Assembly: GCA_030015575.1 (NCBI GenBank)
Contig: JASDDO010000014.1
Span: forward strand, 167,433,911 to 167,497,910
Origin: Agapanthus africanus
Lineage: Eukaryota > Streptophyta > Magnoliopsida > Asparagales > Amaryllidaceae
Direction: 5' to 3'
Length of the DNA stretch: 64,000 bases
In this document: piece by piece, positions 11,865-23,778 of the stretch
How positions within the stretch are numbered: the first letter of the stretch is position 1
How the letters are laid out: every line of letters begins with the position of its first letter
Position numbers and translations under genes: made by a program
The notes under the pieces: model-generated
The model's database searches: none
The model's input: the letters and a program-made list of their open reading frames with translations, nothing else
What the model was told of the DNA's origin: nothing

Positions 11865-11869
11865 CCTAT
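11865..11869. repeat. Target site duplication of element 1, left
   Basis: CCTAT directly before the TG of the left LTR; the partner CCTAT is at 21515-21519 after the CA of the right LTR. A 5-bp duplication is the normal Ty3/gypsy integrase footprint. Confidence 0.9.
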
Positions 11870-14800
11870 TGTCATGCCACGCTTCCCAAAATACGGAATA
11901 CGAGGGGTTGACAAGGCCAGCCATGCTCCTACGGTCGAGGAAATATCCTACCGTAGTCACACTTCGGCTTCTAGCTTTACGTGGTAATCAGTAATCAATG
12001 CACAGGTAATGAGAAATGCAGTCACTAAATCAAAACAAATACAAAGAACTAACCAGATAGAGATCAAGGAAGTATAGCTCTGGGTCGCTGATCAAGATGT
12101 CCGCAATATCCTCGAGGTACGTCAGGTCCGAGCTAAATTCTCTTCTCACTCTGAGCATGCATACTCAGGTCATCAGAGCGACACAATAGCGATAAATATA
12201 AATACACGTGTAACAAGTGTAATAATGATGAATATGAAACAATAAGCATGAAGTGATGATATGATTATGAAGGAGCCAGTACAGGTAAACAGTAAGGCAG
12301 GTGTATCAGTTAGTAATCAATGCATGCCACTAAACATATTAGTCTCTAAGTCTCACTGTCCAAGTCGCTAAACCTATCGTCATTACAAGTGTGAGAGTCA
12401 ACCACTCGTGCGTATCCCCCACCCAAGGGTAGTGCCCCAGGGGCAAGGGAACACGGGCCCGAGTCACTCGCTAATAATCAGTAATATCACCCATATATCT
12501 CCAGAATCGTTGTATGTGCCGGCAATAGAACTCCTGAGATTCCGTTGAACTCACACTCAAACTACCCCACACCCCATGGTCTACATCAAACGCCAACCAT
12601 AAACTCAAATACCAGTCGGTCCATGACAAGTCTACGCGAGAACTGTAGACAGGATCTCCATCAAGCATGTCTCGACTGATACCCAAGATAAATGGACAGT
12701 ATTTGGTGCCTTACCTATGACACTAATATAAGTGCTCCATAACCGTCCCATTTCAGTTATAGTTACACTTATATATGTCCCATAGACGTCGACAATGCAA
12801 TAAATCAACCGGGTCCGCTGATTGTGTACAAGTACGTGTCACTTTCACTTATTCATTCACACTTTATCACTACGTACTTGCCATAATCAGAACACTAATA
12901 CCTAACACTGGGTAATGCACACGATCACTAGGTTACCAATGCAATGACATGTACAGGATATGATGAGAATACAATAATTACGATATGAATAGAATATCAT
13001 CAGTCAGTGTCCTACCACTTGCATAATTCACAATAAATCATACATGCAAAATTAAACAAAACAATATAAAAGTGGTAAGCAGTATGTTTAATTATCTATC
13101 CATCAAAATTGGTTTCGCGTCAATCGGGTTTCAGGTTCGCTAGATGCGGCCATTTCAATTTAAGTATTCACAGCTGGAAATCTGATTTCAGAATTGGAAG
13201 TCCGTTTCATAACATATTTTAATCCCAGTTGGGATCGTAATTAGGCGACGCTATAGTTGAACAATATTTAGGATTATTAGTTATGTTTCCAACGCAATTG
13301 GCGGATCAGTAATAACCTATATCCACAGGGAGTTATGGCCAGGTTTAGGTTGATGTGTAAAATCTGTCACTGCAGAATTCAGCTAGACGCGTCGACATTA
13401 TAAAATGTGTTAAAAATATCATATGGTTAAGGAATCCAGTGAGGGGGTAAGGAAGCTAACTCAAATTCACTTCTTAAAGATATAGGTTTCGCACATTTCC
13501 GCATTTGAGAAAGGAAAAACAGTGAATTAAAAACAGGGGTTATCTAGAATTACCGCTCTGGACTGTAGTCCAGAATCGTAATTCTCCGCAGTTTTCTCTA
13601 TCATAACTAGTTCAAAATTAGGTATCAAAAATACGGTTCTGCAGCTTATTCTGTTGGCTTCGATACAAGCCAGAGAACGCCAAAAACCGATTCGTAAAAG
13701 ATTTAACGTGAATTTAACGGTCTAGAATGTTCAGGAAAATCAGGTTTCGTAATGATTATCGGGAGCAGCATTACATAGGTGAAACGACCATGGTTTTCAA
13801 CTAAATTTCTATAAAATATCGGTAAACAATGGGCAGGTTTAATGATCACAAGTTCTGCCATTTAAAGACAGGTTTTCACATATAGTTTCGTATCAAACAC
13901 TTGTATTCATTGGCTCGCACGAGATGTATATATACGATATTAACATCTAAACTGATTTAAATACGAACTAATAGCATGAAGCAAGTGATATACTTGCCTA
14001 ACGACGTGTCGACGACGGTACGGCAGCGGCAACGGTACGAACGCGATACATGCGCAGCACGACATCAGCAAGGCGGCGGCAGCGAGCTTGGACGTCGGCT
14101 GGAGGCAATGGGCTCTGGCGACGTGGTACGATAGTGGCTTTGTGTTACCTTTGCAGTGGAGGAGGCTCGAGAATAGCGGCGGTCAGAGGAGGCTCTGACG
14201 ATCCAGGGACGACCTCGACGAGGTAGGAAGCTCGGGCATCGGAGTATGCAGGCGAGGGGCTCTGGTTGGTGGTCGGAGTTGAGGATGAAGGTGGCGATGA
14301 ACGGGGTCCTCGGTGGAACGGGGTCCTCGGTGGTACTGGGGCGACGGTGAGGGGTGGAGCTCCGACGACGAGGACTGCCGGCGGGGGTCGCAGCTCGTGA
14401 AAGGTGGCGATGCGAGCTCAGACCTTGGGTGGGTGTTAGGGGAGACGGAGGTTAGTGGTGAGAGGAGGCGGTGGCAGAGCAGCTGAAGTGCCAGCGAGGT
14501 GTGGTGACGGGGACGGCGACGAGAACGGTGAGGCGTCGATGGTGAGGCAGGGTGGATCATCAGTGATGGGGCAGGAGCTCGGGGAGGCTATGGTGATGGG
14601 TTTTCTCGGTGTAGGGTTCGTCGAGCTGTGGTGTGCAGGTGAGGGGAGATCTCGGTATTTTTGTAGAGAGAGGAGAGAGAGGAGAGAGGAGAGCTCGGGG
14701 TTGTAGAGGGGAGCAAGTTGTCGTCGGCGGTGATGGAGCTCGCAGTGGGGAAGCTCGGTGAGGGGGTAAGAAGACGGAGGCGACGAAGAGAGAGGAGGGC

Positions 14801-15434
14801 TCGTCATCGCGGCGGGAGCAAGGACGGGGTCGGGTGAGGCAGTGAGTGAGGGAGATTGAGAGTGAGGGAAGGAGAATGAGAGGGAGTGGTAGAGGAAGCG
14901 ATGGGGATCGCGGTTGTTGAGGGGAGCGAGTCTCGCGGGAGAGTGGCGAGACGTGGGCGAGGGAGATGGGAGTCATGGGTGAGCGGGTCGTGGGGAAGCG
15001 ACCGTTGGGTTGTTAAGGGAGGCGCGCGTCGCAGGGCGTGGATGCGAGGCGTGGGTGCGCGTGCGAGAAGCGGTCGCGAGGCAGGGGAAAACGAGCGGGA
15101 AAATGGAGGAGAGGGAGGAAGAAGGGGAAGCGGGTCGGGTAGTGAGGAGTCGGGTCGGGTGATGAGGGAAGGGCTGGGATTTTGAGAGTGGGCTGGGTCG
15201 GGATTGGGAGTGGGCTCGGTAAAGGAAAAAGGAAAAAGAAAAGGAAAAAAAGGAAAAAAGGGTTGTTGGGCTGGGCTGGGGAATGGGTTTAGGAAAATTT
15301 AAAGAGATTAGATTGAATTAGGGTAAGGTAATTTAATTGGAAAAAATATGGAAAATTTATAGAAAATTTGGGGAAAATATTTGGAGACTTATTAATTAAA
15401 ATACAATAATTATTTATAGGGACTGGGTATTACA
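11870..15434 (-). repeat. Element 1 3' LTR
   Basis: It starts TGTCATGCC and ends GGTATTACA, 3565 bases, matching 17946-21514. On the minus strand it is the 3' LTR because the polypurine tract is at its right side. The part around 14.0-15.2 kb is strongly purine-biased and gives spurious open frames on both strands. Confidence 0.9.
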
Positions 15435-15452
15435 TCATACCCCCCTTAAAGA
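15435..15452 (-). promoter_or_regulatory. Element 1 polypurine tract
   Basis: The minus strand reads TTTAAGGGGGGTATGA directly before the 3' LTR; it primes plus-strand DNA synthesis. The upstream CGAGGACGAAATTT context is characteristic of Tekay/Del elements. Confidence 0.85.
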
Positions 15453-16398
15453 AAATTTCGTCCTCGAAATTCAAAATAAACAATAAGCTATAAAATAATA
15501 TGCGAAAAGCCACAACATCGAACACTAACATATAGTGATTTATTTAAAAGTTGCTAGATAAAAATCCAAGGTCTATATATGTATAACAAATACCGCAACT
15601 AAAAGGATAGGTCTAAGTAAGCACAAGGCAGAACCATCTATAAGGATAAACTATATGTACAATACCAGAGAATAAAATAGCAATAACAAACAATAGTAAA
15701 GGGTTTGCCGATAGGCTAAAGTGTTTTAGAATAAGTATATCGATCAAACAATTTTAAAATAACTTGAGAAAACCCATATGGCGAAACAATAGATAATAAA
15801 GCAAAACAGTATGTGTGATATACGTTTGCGCCATTGAAAATGTGAAGAATAAGTAAAACGGAAGTAGTTAATGACACGTAATTCTTCGATAAACACAAAA
15901 TAATGAAAACTAAATTTTGAATAACGACATCATTGAATGTGATCAGTAATAAGGAATAGCACCAATAATGTATGAGGGCTAGCCAGGGTAGGGATTACAA
16001 TAGAGTATGGTCCATTCAAAAAGGTCGGGGTGCGGTACTTCAATCTGAATGTCGAAGAGGCTGAGGTCGGGTTAGCACAAGGTGCAAGGGTGAATAGTAA
16101 TGAATCTCAGAAGGGAAAGAAATTTATTGGGGAGGGAAAAGCAGTCAATGCATCATACAAATCAATAATCAAAAGATTAGCGGACTCAGAAACTTTATTA
16201 TTATTCCAGAAAATTTCAAACAAGGCATTCTTGAAAGATAAAAGGTGGCCATAAACTATACATAGATTTATTTGGCCAGAGGAGAAAAAAGATAAATCAC
16301 GTCAGCAGATTACGGTAAGCTCGCGCGCTAAGATAGGGGAGTCCATTTCCATAGCGCCTCGCCGGGATTGCCACTGGAGGTTCTTCTGCCACGGGGTC
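15453..16398. other. Element 1 internal non-coding DNA
   Basis: AT-rich sequence between the polypurine tract and the acidic ORF. In an autonomous element this place would hold the pol 3' end. I see no integrase or chromodomain remnant in any frame. Confidence 0.5.
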
Positions 16399-16797
16399 TT
16401 ATTCTGGTCCATCTTCCTTGGCTGGAGATTCTTCATCGTGGTATGCTTCCACGTGATTCTCTTCTTCTGGATCATCTTCCACGGGATTTCCTTCCACTGG
16501 ATTCTCCTCAAGGTCTTCCTCGCCTGGATTTTCTTCTATCGGGTCCTCCTCGGGATCTTCTTCTATCGGGTCCTCTTCGGAGTCCTCTTCTTCGTTGTCA
16601 GAGTCGCTGATCATGTCGACCTCTGGGGCTGCGATTCCCTCGTCTTCGGAATCGCTTTTGCCGAAAATAACCTGTGGGCCGTTGATCTCGTCATCTGAAC
16701 TCACCAGCATGCAGTCCAAGGAAACGCATGACCGTGTGTCCTCATCTAGAGGCGGCGCTGCTCCAGGGTGGGCCATGGCCTGAAAAGAAAGAGTCAT
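16399..16797 (-). CDS. Acidic repeat protein of element 1
   Basis: 132 codons from an ATG at 16797; a second ATG (MAHPGAAPP) follows seven codons later at 16776. The N-terminal half is ordinary. The C-terminal half is almost all Glu, Asp, Pro and Asn in degenerate five-residue steps such as EEDPIEEDPEEDP, so the protein is very acidic and probably disordered. I do not recognise a family. It lies downstream of the zinc-knuckle ORF in element sense, where Gag-Pol would be. It may be a surviving spacer of a longer Gag-Pol or an unrelated expansion; expression is unproven. Confidence 0.45.
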   Translation of the reverse strand: MTLSFQAMAHPGAAPPLDEDTRSCVSLDCMLVSSDDEINGPQVIFGKSDSEDEGIAAPEVDMISDSDNEEEDSEEDPIEEDPEEDPIEENPGEEDLEENPVEGNPVEDDPEEENHVEAYHDEESPAKEDGPE

Positions 16798-17164
16798 GAT
16801 CAGATAGTGGAATACACCAAGAAAATAACCGAGGATACGGAGCACAAGGAAAATATGCGGTAGGTAAGGACTGAAAAATCAAAATTTAGAATACTGATGC
16901 AATAAGCAGTATAAGGAAAATGAGTGGCAAAGGGACGATACATACATCACAACTCAGAATTTTATTGCATTCAACTAAAAAGTTCAACGGATATAAGATT
17001 TTAAACGAAAGGAAACATTTACAAAAGAGTGAAAATATTTTTTTTGAAAGCAGAAAAGATGATAATTCTTCGGTGATATCTAGACCGCTGCATTCTCGTC
17101 AAGCGAGTGGAATCTTGAGCTGGGTCTGTACTATCCTCGAAGCTTGAACTACGAAATAACCAAG

Positions 17165-17578
17165 TCACTTAGCAGTAGTGGAGAGTGTGGACGAATCTCC
17201 TCCTTGCAGCTCCTTCTTTCTAGGGCAACCATTGACAAGATGTTCGTTGGATCCGCAAATCAGGCACTGCCCTTTGGCGCTGCGACAGTCTCTCTGAAGG
17301 TGTCCTGGTCTCTTACAGTATCCACAGTATTGAGCTCTCCGCTGCTTCCGTTGATGAGGCACAAATGGGCGCTTCATCTTCACATCCTTTCCTTGTTTAA
17401 CAGGGGTTCTCTTACGATTGTAGGCTTCCGCTGGTGCTTGAGCCATTTGCATTTTTAGTCCTTCAGCTAAAAGGTCGTTCGTTCGCTCCTGGGCTTTCTT
17501 CAGGTCTTGCAGTACATTCAAAATCTCGACGGTCTGACCTTGGGGAGTGGAGATAGAAGAAGAGTCGTTAGATGACAT
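17165..17578 (-). CDS. Small double zinc-knuckle (nucleocapsid-like) protein
   Basis: 137 codons from ATG at 17578, about 340 bases after the primer site, so it is the first ORF of the element. Residues 15-48 look helical. Residues 55-81 are basic. Two CCHC zinc knuckles follow with exact C-x2-C-x4-H-x4-C spacing: C85, C88, H93, C98 and C105, C108, H113, C118. This is the RNA-binding nucleocapsid part of a Ty3/gypsy Gag. The capsid domain normally in front of it is missing, consistent with an internal deletion that kept an RNA-packaging module. The frame is intact. It could bind element RNA; whether it is translated is unknown. Confidence 0.7.
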   Translation of the reverse strand: MSSNDSSSISTPQGQTVEILNVLQDLKKAQERTNDLLAEGLKMQMAQAPAEAYNRKRTPVKQGKDVKMKRPFVPHQRKQRRAQYCGYCKRPGHLQRDCRSAKGQCLICGSNEHLVNGCPRKKELQGGDSSTLSTTAK

Positions 17579-17918
17579 GGTCCTGAAACAACAATTTTAG
17601 GACGGCATAAGGTAAAAGATATAAGAATCAGAATAAGGTATAAAACGAAGCAAGAATAGGTGGTGAGTGAAACTCAATCGAGTGGGAATCAAGTGTAGAA
17701 CTCCAATTCACTCAAACAGAGTACAGTATTGTAACTATACTGCAGTTCATAATTACAATCACATAACTCTACTAAGTCACCCAAAACTCTAGCCGATGGA
17801 TCAAAATGTATAGTAGAACACACTATGTGAATCAAGATCAAGAATAACAAGTTTACAATCTAGACCGAGGGATGTCTTAGATTATCAAGCCCTACATGGA
17901 AACTGTAATCCCATTCTA

Positions 17919-17936
17919 AACCTGGCTCTGATACCA
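17919..17936 (-). promoter_or_regulatory. Element 1 primer binding site, tRNA-iMet type
   Basis: The minus strand reads TGGTATCAGAGCCAGGTT, the usual initiator-Met primer site of chromoviruses. Nine bases separate it from the 5' LTR. Confidence 0.85.
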
Positions 17937-17945
17937 ACAAAACCA

Positions 17946-20900
17946 TGTCATGCCCTGCTTCCCAAAATACGGAATACGAGGGGTTGACAAGGCCAGCCAT
18001 GCTCCTACGGTCGAGGAAATATCCTGCCATAGTCACACTTCGGTATCTAGCTTTACGTGGTAATCAGTAATCAATGCACAGGTAATGAGAAATGCAGTCA
18101 CTAAATCAAAACAAATACAAAGAACTAACCAGATAGAGATCAAGGAAGTATAGCTCTGGGTCGCTGATCAAGATGTCCGTAATATCCTCGAGATACGTCA
18201 GGTCCGAGCTAAATCCACTTCTCACTCTGAGCATGCATACTCAGGTCGTCAGAGCGACACAATAGCGATAAATATATATACACGTGTAACAAGTGTAATA
18301 ATGATGAATATGAAACAATAAGCATGAAGTGATGATATGATTATGAAGGAGCCAGTACAGGTAAACAGTAAAGTGGGTAAACAGTAAGGCAGGTGTATTA
18401 GTCAGTAATCAATGCATGCCACTAAACCTATTAGTCTTTAAGTATCACTGTCCAGGTCGCTAAACCTATCGTCAGTCCAAGTGTGAGAGTCAATTACTCG
18501 TGCGTATCCCCCACCCAAGGGTAGTGCCCCAGGGGCAAGGGAACACGGGCCCGAGTCGCTCGCTAATAATCAGTAATATCACCCATATATCTCCAGAATC
18601 GCTGTATGTGCCGGCAATGGGACTCCCGAGATTCCGTTGAACTCACACTCAAACTACCCCATACCTCGTGGTCTATATCAAACGCCAACCATAAACTAAA
18701 ATATTAGTCGGTCCATGACAAGTCTACGCGAGAACTGGAGACAAGATCTCCATCAAGCATGTCTCGATTGATACCCAAGATAAATGGACAGTGTTTGGTG
18801 CCTTACCTATGAAACTAATATAAGTGCTCCATAACCGTCTCATTCCAGTTATAGTTACACTTATATATGTCCCATAGACGTCGACAATGCAATAAATCAA
18901 CCGGGTCCGCTGATTGTGTACAAGTACGTGTCACTTTCACTTATTCATTCACACTTTATCACTACATACTTGCCACAATCAGAACACTAATACCTAACAC
19001 TGGGTAATGCACATGATCACTAGGTTACCAATGCAATGACATGTACAGGATATGATGAGAATACAATAATTACGATATGAATAGAATATCATCAGTCAGT
19101 GTCCTACCACTTGCATAATTCACAATAAATCATACATGCAAAATTAAACGAAACAATATAAAAGTGGTAAGCAGTATGTTTAATTATCTATCCATCAAAA
19201 TTGGTTTCGCATCAATCGGGTTTCAGGTTCGCTAAATGCGGCCATTTCAATTTAAGTATTCACAGCTGGAAATCCGATTTCAGAATTGGAAGTCCGTTTC
19301 GTAACATATTTTAATCCCAGTTGGGATCGTAATTAGGCGACGCTATAGCTGAATAATATTTATGATTATCAGATAGGTTTCCAACTCAATTGGAGGATCA
19401 GTAATATCCTATATCCACAGGGAGTTATGGCCAGATTTAGGTTGATGTGTAAAATCTGTCACTGCAGAATTCAGCTAGACGCGTCGACATTATAAAATGT
19501 GTTAAAAATATCATACGGTTAAGGAATCTAGTGAGACCAGTGGGGTAAGGAAGCTAAATAAATTCTATTATTAACGATATAGGGTTCCGCACATTTCTGC
19601 ATTTGAGCAAGGAAAAACAGTGAATTAAATACAGGTGTTGTCTGGAATTACCGCTCTGGACTGCAGTCCAGAATCGTAATTCTCCGCAGTTTTCTCTATC
19701 ATAACTAGTTCAAATTTAGGTATCAAAAATAGGGTTCTGCAGCTTATTCTGTTGGTTTCGATACAAGCCAGTGAACGCCAAAAACCGATTCGTAAAAGAT
19801 TTAACGTGCATTTAACGGTCTAGCATGTTCAGGAAAATCAGGTTTCGTAAAGATTATCGGGAGCAGCATTACATAGGTGAAACGACCGTGGTTTTCAACT
19901 AAATTTCTACAAAATATCGGTAAACAATGGGCGGGTTTAATGATCATAAGTTCTGCCATTTAAAGACAGGTTTTCACATATAGTTTCGTATCAAACACTT
20001 GTATTCATTGGCTCGCACGAGATGTATATATACGATATTAATATCTAAAATGATTTAAATACGAACTAATAGCATGAAGCAGTAATATACTTGCCTAACG
20101 ACATGTCGATGACGGTACGGCAGCGGCAATGACACGAATGCGATACACGCGTAGCACGACAACAGCAAGGCGGCGGCAGCGAGCTTGGACATCGGCTGGA
20201 GTCAATAGGCTCTGGCTCTGGCGACGTGGTACGACAGTGGCTTTGTGTTACCTTTGCAGTGGAGGAGGCTCGGGAATAGAGGCGGTCAGAGGAGGCTCCG
20301 ACGATCCAGGGACGACCTCGACGAGGTGGGAAGCTCGGGCGTCGGGGTATGCAGGCGAGGGGCTCTGGTTGGTGGTCGGAATTGAGGATGAAGGTGGCGA
20401 TGAAGGGGGTTCTCGGTGGTACTAGGGCGACAGTGAGGGGTGGAGCTTCGACGACGAGGACTGCTGGCAGGGGTCGCAGCTTGGGAAAGGTGGCGATGCG
20501 AGCTCGGGCCTTAGGTGTGGGCGTTAGGGGAGCCGGAGGTTAGTGGTGAGAGGAGGCGGTGGCAGAGCAGCTGAAGTGCCAGCGAGGTGTGGTGACGGGG
20601 ACAGTGACGAGAACGGTGAGGCGTCGATGGTGAGGCAGGGTGGCTCGTCGGCGATGGGGCAGGAGCTCAGGGAGGCGATGGTGATGGGTTTTCTCGATGC
20701 AGGGTTCGTCGAGCTGTGGTGTGCAGGCGAGGGGAGATCTCGGGAGTTTTGTGGAGAGAGGAGAGAGGAGAGCTCGGGGTTGTAGAGGGGAGCAAGGTTG
20801 TCGCCGGCGGTGATGGAGCTCGCAGTGGGGAAGCTTGGTGAGGGGGTAGGAAGACGGAGGCGACGAAGAGAGAAGAGGGCTCGTCGTCGCGGCGGGAGCA

Positions 20901-21514
20901 AGGACGGGGTCGGGTGAGGCAGTGAGTGAGGGAGATTGAGAGTGAGGGAAGGAGAACAAGAGGGAGTGGTAGAGGAGGCGATGGGGATCGCGGTTTTTGA
21001 GGGGAGCGAGTCTCACGGGAGAGTGGCGAGACATGGGCGAGGGAGATGGGAGTCATGGGTGAGCGGGTCGTGGGAAAGCGACCGTTGGGTTGTTGAGGGC
21101 GGCGCGCGTCGCAGGGCGTGGGTGTGAGGCGTGGGTGTGCGCGCAAGAAGCGGTCGCGAGGCAGGGGAAAACGAGCGGGAAAATGGTGGAGAGGGAGGAA
21201 GAAGGGGAAGCGGGTCGGGTAGTGAGGAGTCGGGTCGGGTGATGAGGGAAGGGCTGGGGTTTTGAGAGTGGGCCGGGCCGGGATTGGGAGTGGGCTGGGT
21301 AAGGGAAAAAAGAAAAAGAAAAGGAAAAAATGGAAAAAAGGATAGTTGGGCTGGGCTGGGGAATGGGTTTAGGAAAGTTTAAAGGGATTAGATTGAATTA
21401 GAGTAAGGTAATTTAATTGGGAAAAATATGGAAAATTTATAGAAAATTTGGGGAAAATATTTGGAGACTTATTTATTAAAATACAATAATTATTTATAGG
21501 GACTGGGTATTACA
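17946..21514 (-). repeat. Element 1 5' LTR
   Basis: 3569 bases, TGTCATGCC to GGTATTACA, nearly colinear with 11870-15434. Small indels include an extra AGTAAAGTGGGTAAAC-type duplication near 18370. It holds the element's promoter; I could not place a TATA box with confidence. Confidence 0.9.
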
Positions 21515-21519
21515 CCTAT
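21515..21519. repeat. Target site duplication of element 1, right
   Basis: CCTAT, identical to 11865-11869. Confidence 0.9.
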
Positions 21520-21999
21520 CGTATAAGAATTTCGAATGAAAAGAAAGTACAAGCACCTACATATAAGATATAAGATCACTTTCATTCTTTATATACGTGA
21601 GGAATAGATCAAGCCAACATTTTAGCCTGCTGTTTGAGTCGCGTGAGCGGGGATGTAGTAAACATCAAACGAACATTCCCCGTGATGACTCTGACTTCCA
21701 CCCAGGTAGATTGATTCGGTCAAGCGAGTGAATCACCAAAGCACGTAAAGAAGTGAGTAACCCCATTCGTCGAGCCACCATGGCTGAATTCGGACATCAT
21801 CTCATCAGTTCGTATATTGCGAGAAAGCATACGACCTTTCTGATTTTAAGGTTTTGATCCGGACATCGTTTTATATCGATCGAGACTAAGAGTCTCTGGT
21901 ATGTAATATGAATGAAAAGTTCTAGCTCTTGCTCCGAAGGAGAGTTTAACCCGCATGGGAAAGAATGAGTCAAGACAGGGAGGAAAGCAGGAAGCGAAG

Positions 22000-22004
22000 G
22001 CCAG
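22000..22004. repeat. Target site duplication of element 2, left
   Basis: GCCAG directly before the 5' LTR; the partner is at 35502-35506. Confidence 0.9.
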
Positions 22005-22722
22005 TGTCGGGGTAAAAATTTACATCCCGGTTGACCAAGTCAAAATCAAAGTCAACCCCAAGCCAAGTGGGCCCAAGCCCAGATCCAGTGGGCCCATGCC
22101 CAGGTCGAGCCCGAACATGAAGCGGCCGGCCTCCCCCCATGCCAAGATAAAAATTTTGTTGCATTTATTTTATTTTATTTTATGGATAAATGTAAGAAAA
22201 ATAGGCATAAAGCCAATTTTTTGTAAAGCCCATGGCTTATGTGCAAAAAGAAATAGCACATGAGCCATGGGATAGGAAAAAATGCTATTTTGTGAAGCCC
22301 AAAGGGCTATGTGTAAAGTGTATAGCCTATAAAGGCAAAGATAATGAAAATATCTCACAACTTTTCTCTCTCTAAAATTTTTTCAGATCTGAAATCTTTT
22401 CTCCTTCTTCAATGTTCCAAAAACCTTCTTCTTTCTCTTGAATTAAATCAAGAGTGTTACTCTTCTTTTTATAAAACAAATTAGCTTTTCACCACAAAAC
22501 CCATAAAGGGGAACTCAGATCTTCCATTAGATCTCAAAAAGAAGAGATTTTTAAAAATCCCATATCTCTTGATCTTCAAGATCCAGCTAACAGAGGAGGA
22601 AGAAGAACCTCTTTCACTAAACCCTAAAAAAAAAAACACATTCAGGAGTCCAACTCCTCCATGATTTCTCTTCCGAGAAAATTTTTTTTAGGCTAAAAGC
22701 TTTTTTTTCCTCGCCGGCGCTC

Positions 22723-23110
22723 AAGCGCAGAGCGTCCGCGTGCCGACACGTGGCGCGCTTGCGCTCAAGCGCAGGCGCTCAGGCGCAAGTCGTCCCGGTG
22801 CCGACACGTGGCGCGCTTGCGTTCAAGCACAAGAGCTCGAGCGCAAGTCGCCCCCGTGCCAACAAGTGGCGCGCTTGCGCTCAAGCGCAGGCGCTCAGGC
22901 GCAAGTTGCCCCCTTGCCGACTCGTGGCGCACTTGCGCTCAAGCGCCCAGCGCTCAAGCACAAGTCGCCCCTGTACCGACACGTGGTGCACTTGCGCTCG
23001 AGCGTCAAGCGCTGAAGCGCAAAACGCTCACGTGCCGACACGTGGCGCGCTAGCGCGCAAGAGCCCAGCGCTCAAGCACAGAGCGCCCACGTGTTGACAC
23101 GTGGCACTCT
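22723..23110 (+). promoter_or_regulatory. Seven-unit G-box/ABRE-like repeat array in U3
   Basis: GC-rich units of 58-59 bases each carry a CACGTGGCGC-type core. Perfect CACGTG lies at 22747, 22805, 22980, 23039 and 23098; variants are at 22863 (CAAGTG) and 22921 (CTCGTG). CACGTGGC matches the plant G-box/ABRE bound by bZIP factors. The array lies 80-450 bases upstream of the TATA box, so it is well placed as an enhancer. Regulation by abscisic acid or stress is an inference. Confidence 0.65.
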
Positions 23111-23189
23111 AGCGCCTGAGCGCACAGCACCTAGGCACACAGCGCCCAAGGTGTGCCCCCATGCACCCTTTGGATGTCCTTTTCCCCCT

Positions 23190-23205
23190 TTATATATATA
23201 TATAC
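23190..23205 (+). promoter_or_regulatory. Element 2 LTR TATA box
   Basis: A TTTATATATATATATA run after a pyrimidine tract, downstream of the CACGTG array. Transcription would start roughly 30 bases later, leaving about 400 bases of R-U5. Confidence 0.6.
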
Positions 23206-23646
23206 ATGTATATACATACATATGTATACTTATGTACATACACACATACTCTACGACACTGTCCCTGTTAGAAAAAATTTCTAACGGGACGTTGCCCCGC
23301 ATCCTGCAAGGGGGCTGCTAGCCCCCTTGACCCCCAGCCCGCTATCCGGATAGTGGGACCCCCGTAAAAACTCTGTGTGGCTCCCGATATATTTAAACCC
23401 CCTTCAAAACAAAACACACGTACACTGCACATTGAGTTCGCATTACCAGTTTAACCCGTTAATCGGAGGTTCCCTCGCCCCAAAGGCGAGGGGTAATTAA
23501 CGGTAGCTTAGTCCGCGGCTGCCGGAGATTCGGATCCCCACAATCATTAAACCCCGGCCTACCCTAGGCAGGAGGAATCTGTAATGCGCCTGACAAGCAC
23601 GCATATTCCCATCTCAATGGGGTGACAAAAAACACCCTACAGATTC

Positions 23647-23664
23647 TGGCACGCCCGGTGGGAC
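23647..23664 (+). promoter_or_regulatory. Element 2 primer binding site
   Basis: TGGCACGCCCGGTGGGAC, five bases (GATTC) after the LTR end. I recall this type as tRNA-Arg in Tat/Ogre elements; the tRNA was not checked. Confidence 0.8.
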
Positions 23665-23778
23665 CAATCTCTCCTCCCATATTTCGGGTTAAACGTTCAT
23701 GCGAACTCAATCAATATACATATCGATTGCCTATACTGAAATTATGTTTTTTTCGTGCAGCAATCAACCTTCGACGGC

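Larger units (their letters stand above)
5040..11869. other. Mitochondrial-type DNA, segment 1 of an interrupted NUMT
   Basis: This segment contains the cox3 and sdh4 remnants at 9.9-10.9 kb. The rest resembles plant mitochondrial spacer: moderate GC, no long frames, no retroelement motifs. I found no other gene I can name between 5040 and 9900 or between 10940 and 11869. Two open stretches (5722-5997 and 7652-7945) have no recognisable product. The segment stops at the target duplication of element 1 and resumes at 21515. The left border with retroelement DNA is uncertain by about 100 bases. Confidence 0.6.
11870..21514 (-). mobile_element. Element 1: internally deleted Tekay/Del-like chromovirus
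   Basis: This is a 9.6-kb LTR retrotransposon on the minus strand with 3.57-kb LTRs, so about three quarters of it is LTR. The internal part is only 2.5 kb. It has a tRNA-iMet primer site, a small zinc-knuckle protein, an acidic protein and a polypurine tract in the GAGGACGAAATTT...GGGGGG context typical of Tekay/Del elements. Protease, reverse transcriptase, integrase and chromodomain are absent, so it must have relied on an autonomous relative. About a dozen differences in the first 320 LTR bases suggest a fairly young insertion. Confidence 0.85.
21515..22004. other. Mitochondrial-type DNA, segment 2
   Basis: 490 bases between elements 1 and 2. It begins with the right target duplication of element 1 (CCTAT, 21515-21519) and ends with the left duplication of element 2 (GCCAG, 22000-22004). 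It therefore joins segment 1 to segment 3 once the inserts are removed. No gene is recognised in it. Confidence 0.65.
22005..23641 (+). repeat. Element 2 5' LTR
   Basis: 1637 bases, TGTCGGGGTAAAAATTT to ACACCCTACA. U3 contains a 16-bp hairpin (22229-22244 with 22256-22271), many shorter ones, and a CACGTG repeat array followed by a TATA box. It is about 108 bases longer than the 3' LTR, mostly because of two extra array units. Confidence 0.95.

Noticed and set aside
14183..15185. Overlapping frames on both strands (also 20129-21146)
   Set aside because: They lie in the purine-biased part of the element 1 LTRs, appear in parallel in both LTR copies and have low-complexity products.
15453..16398. 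Possible chromodomain or integrase remnant in element 1
   Set aside because: Expected by position for a Tekay/Del element, but no frame shows the motifs.
22740..23097. Ala/Arg/Ser-rich frames in three frames
   Set aside because: By-product of the 58-59-bp GC-rich promoter array.
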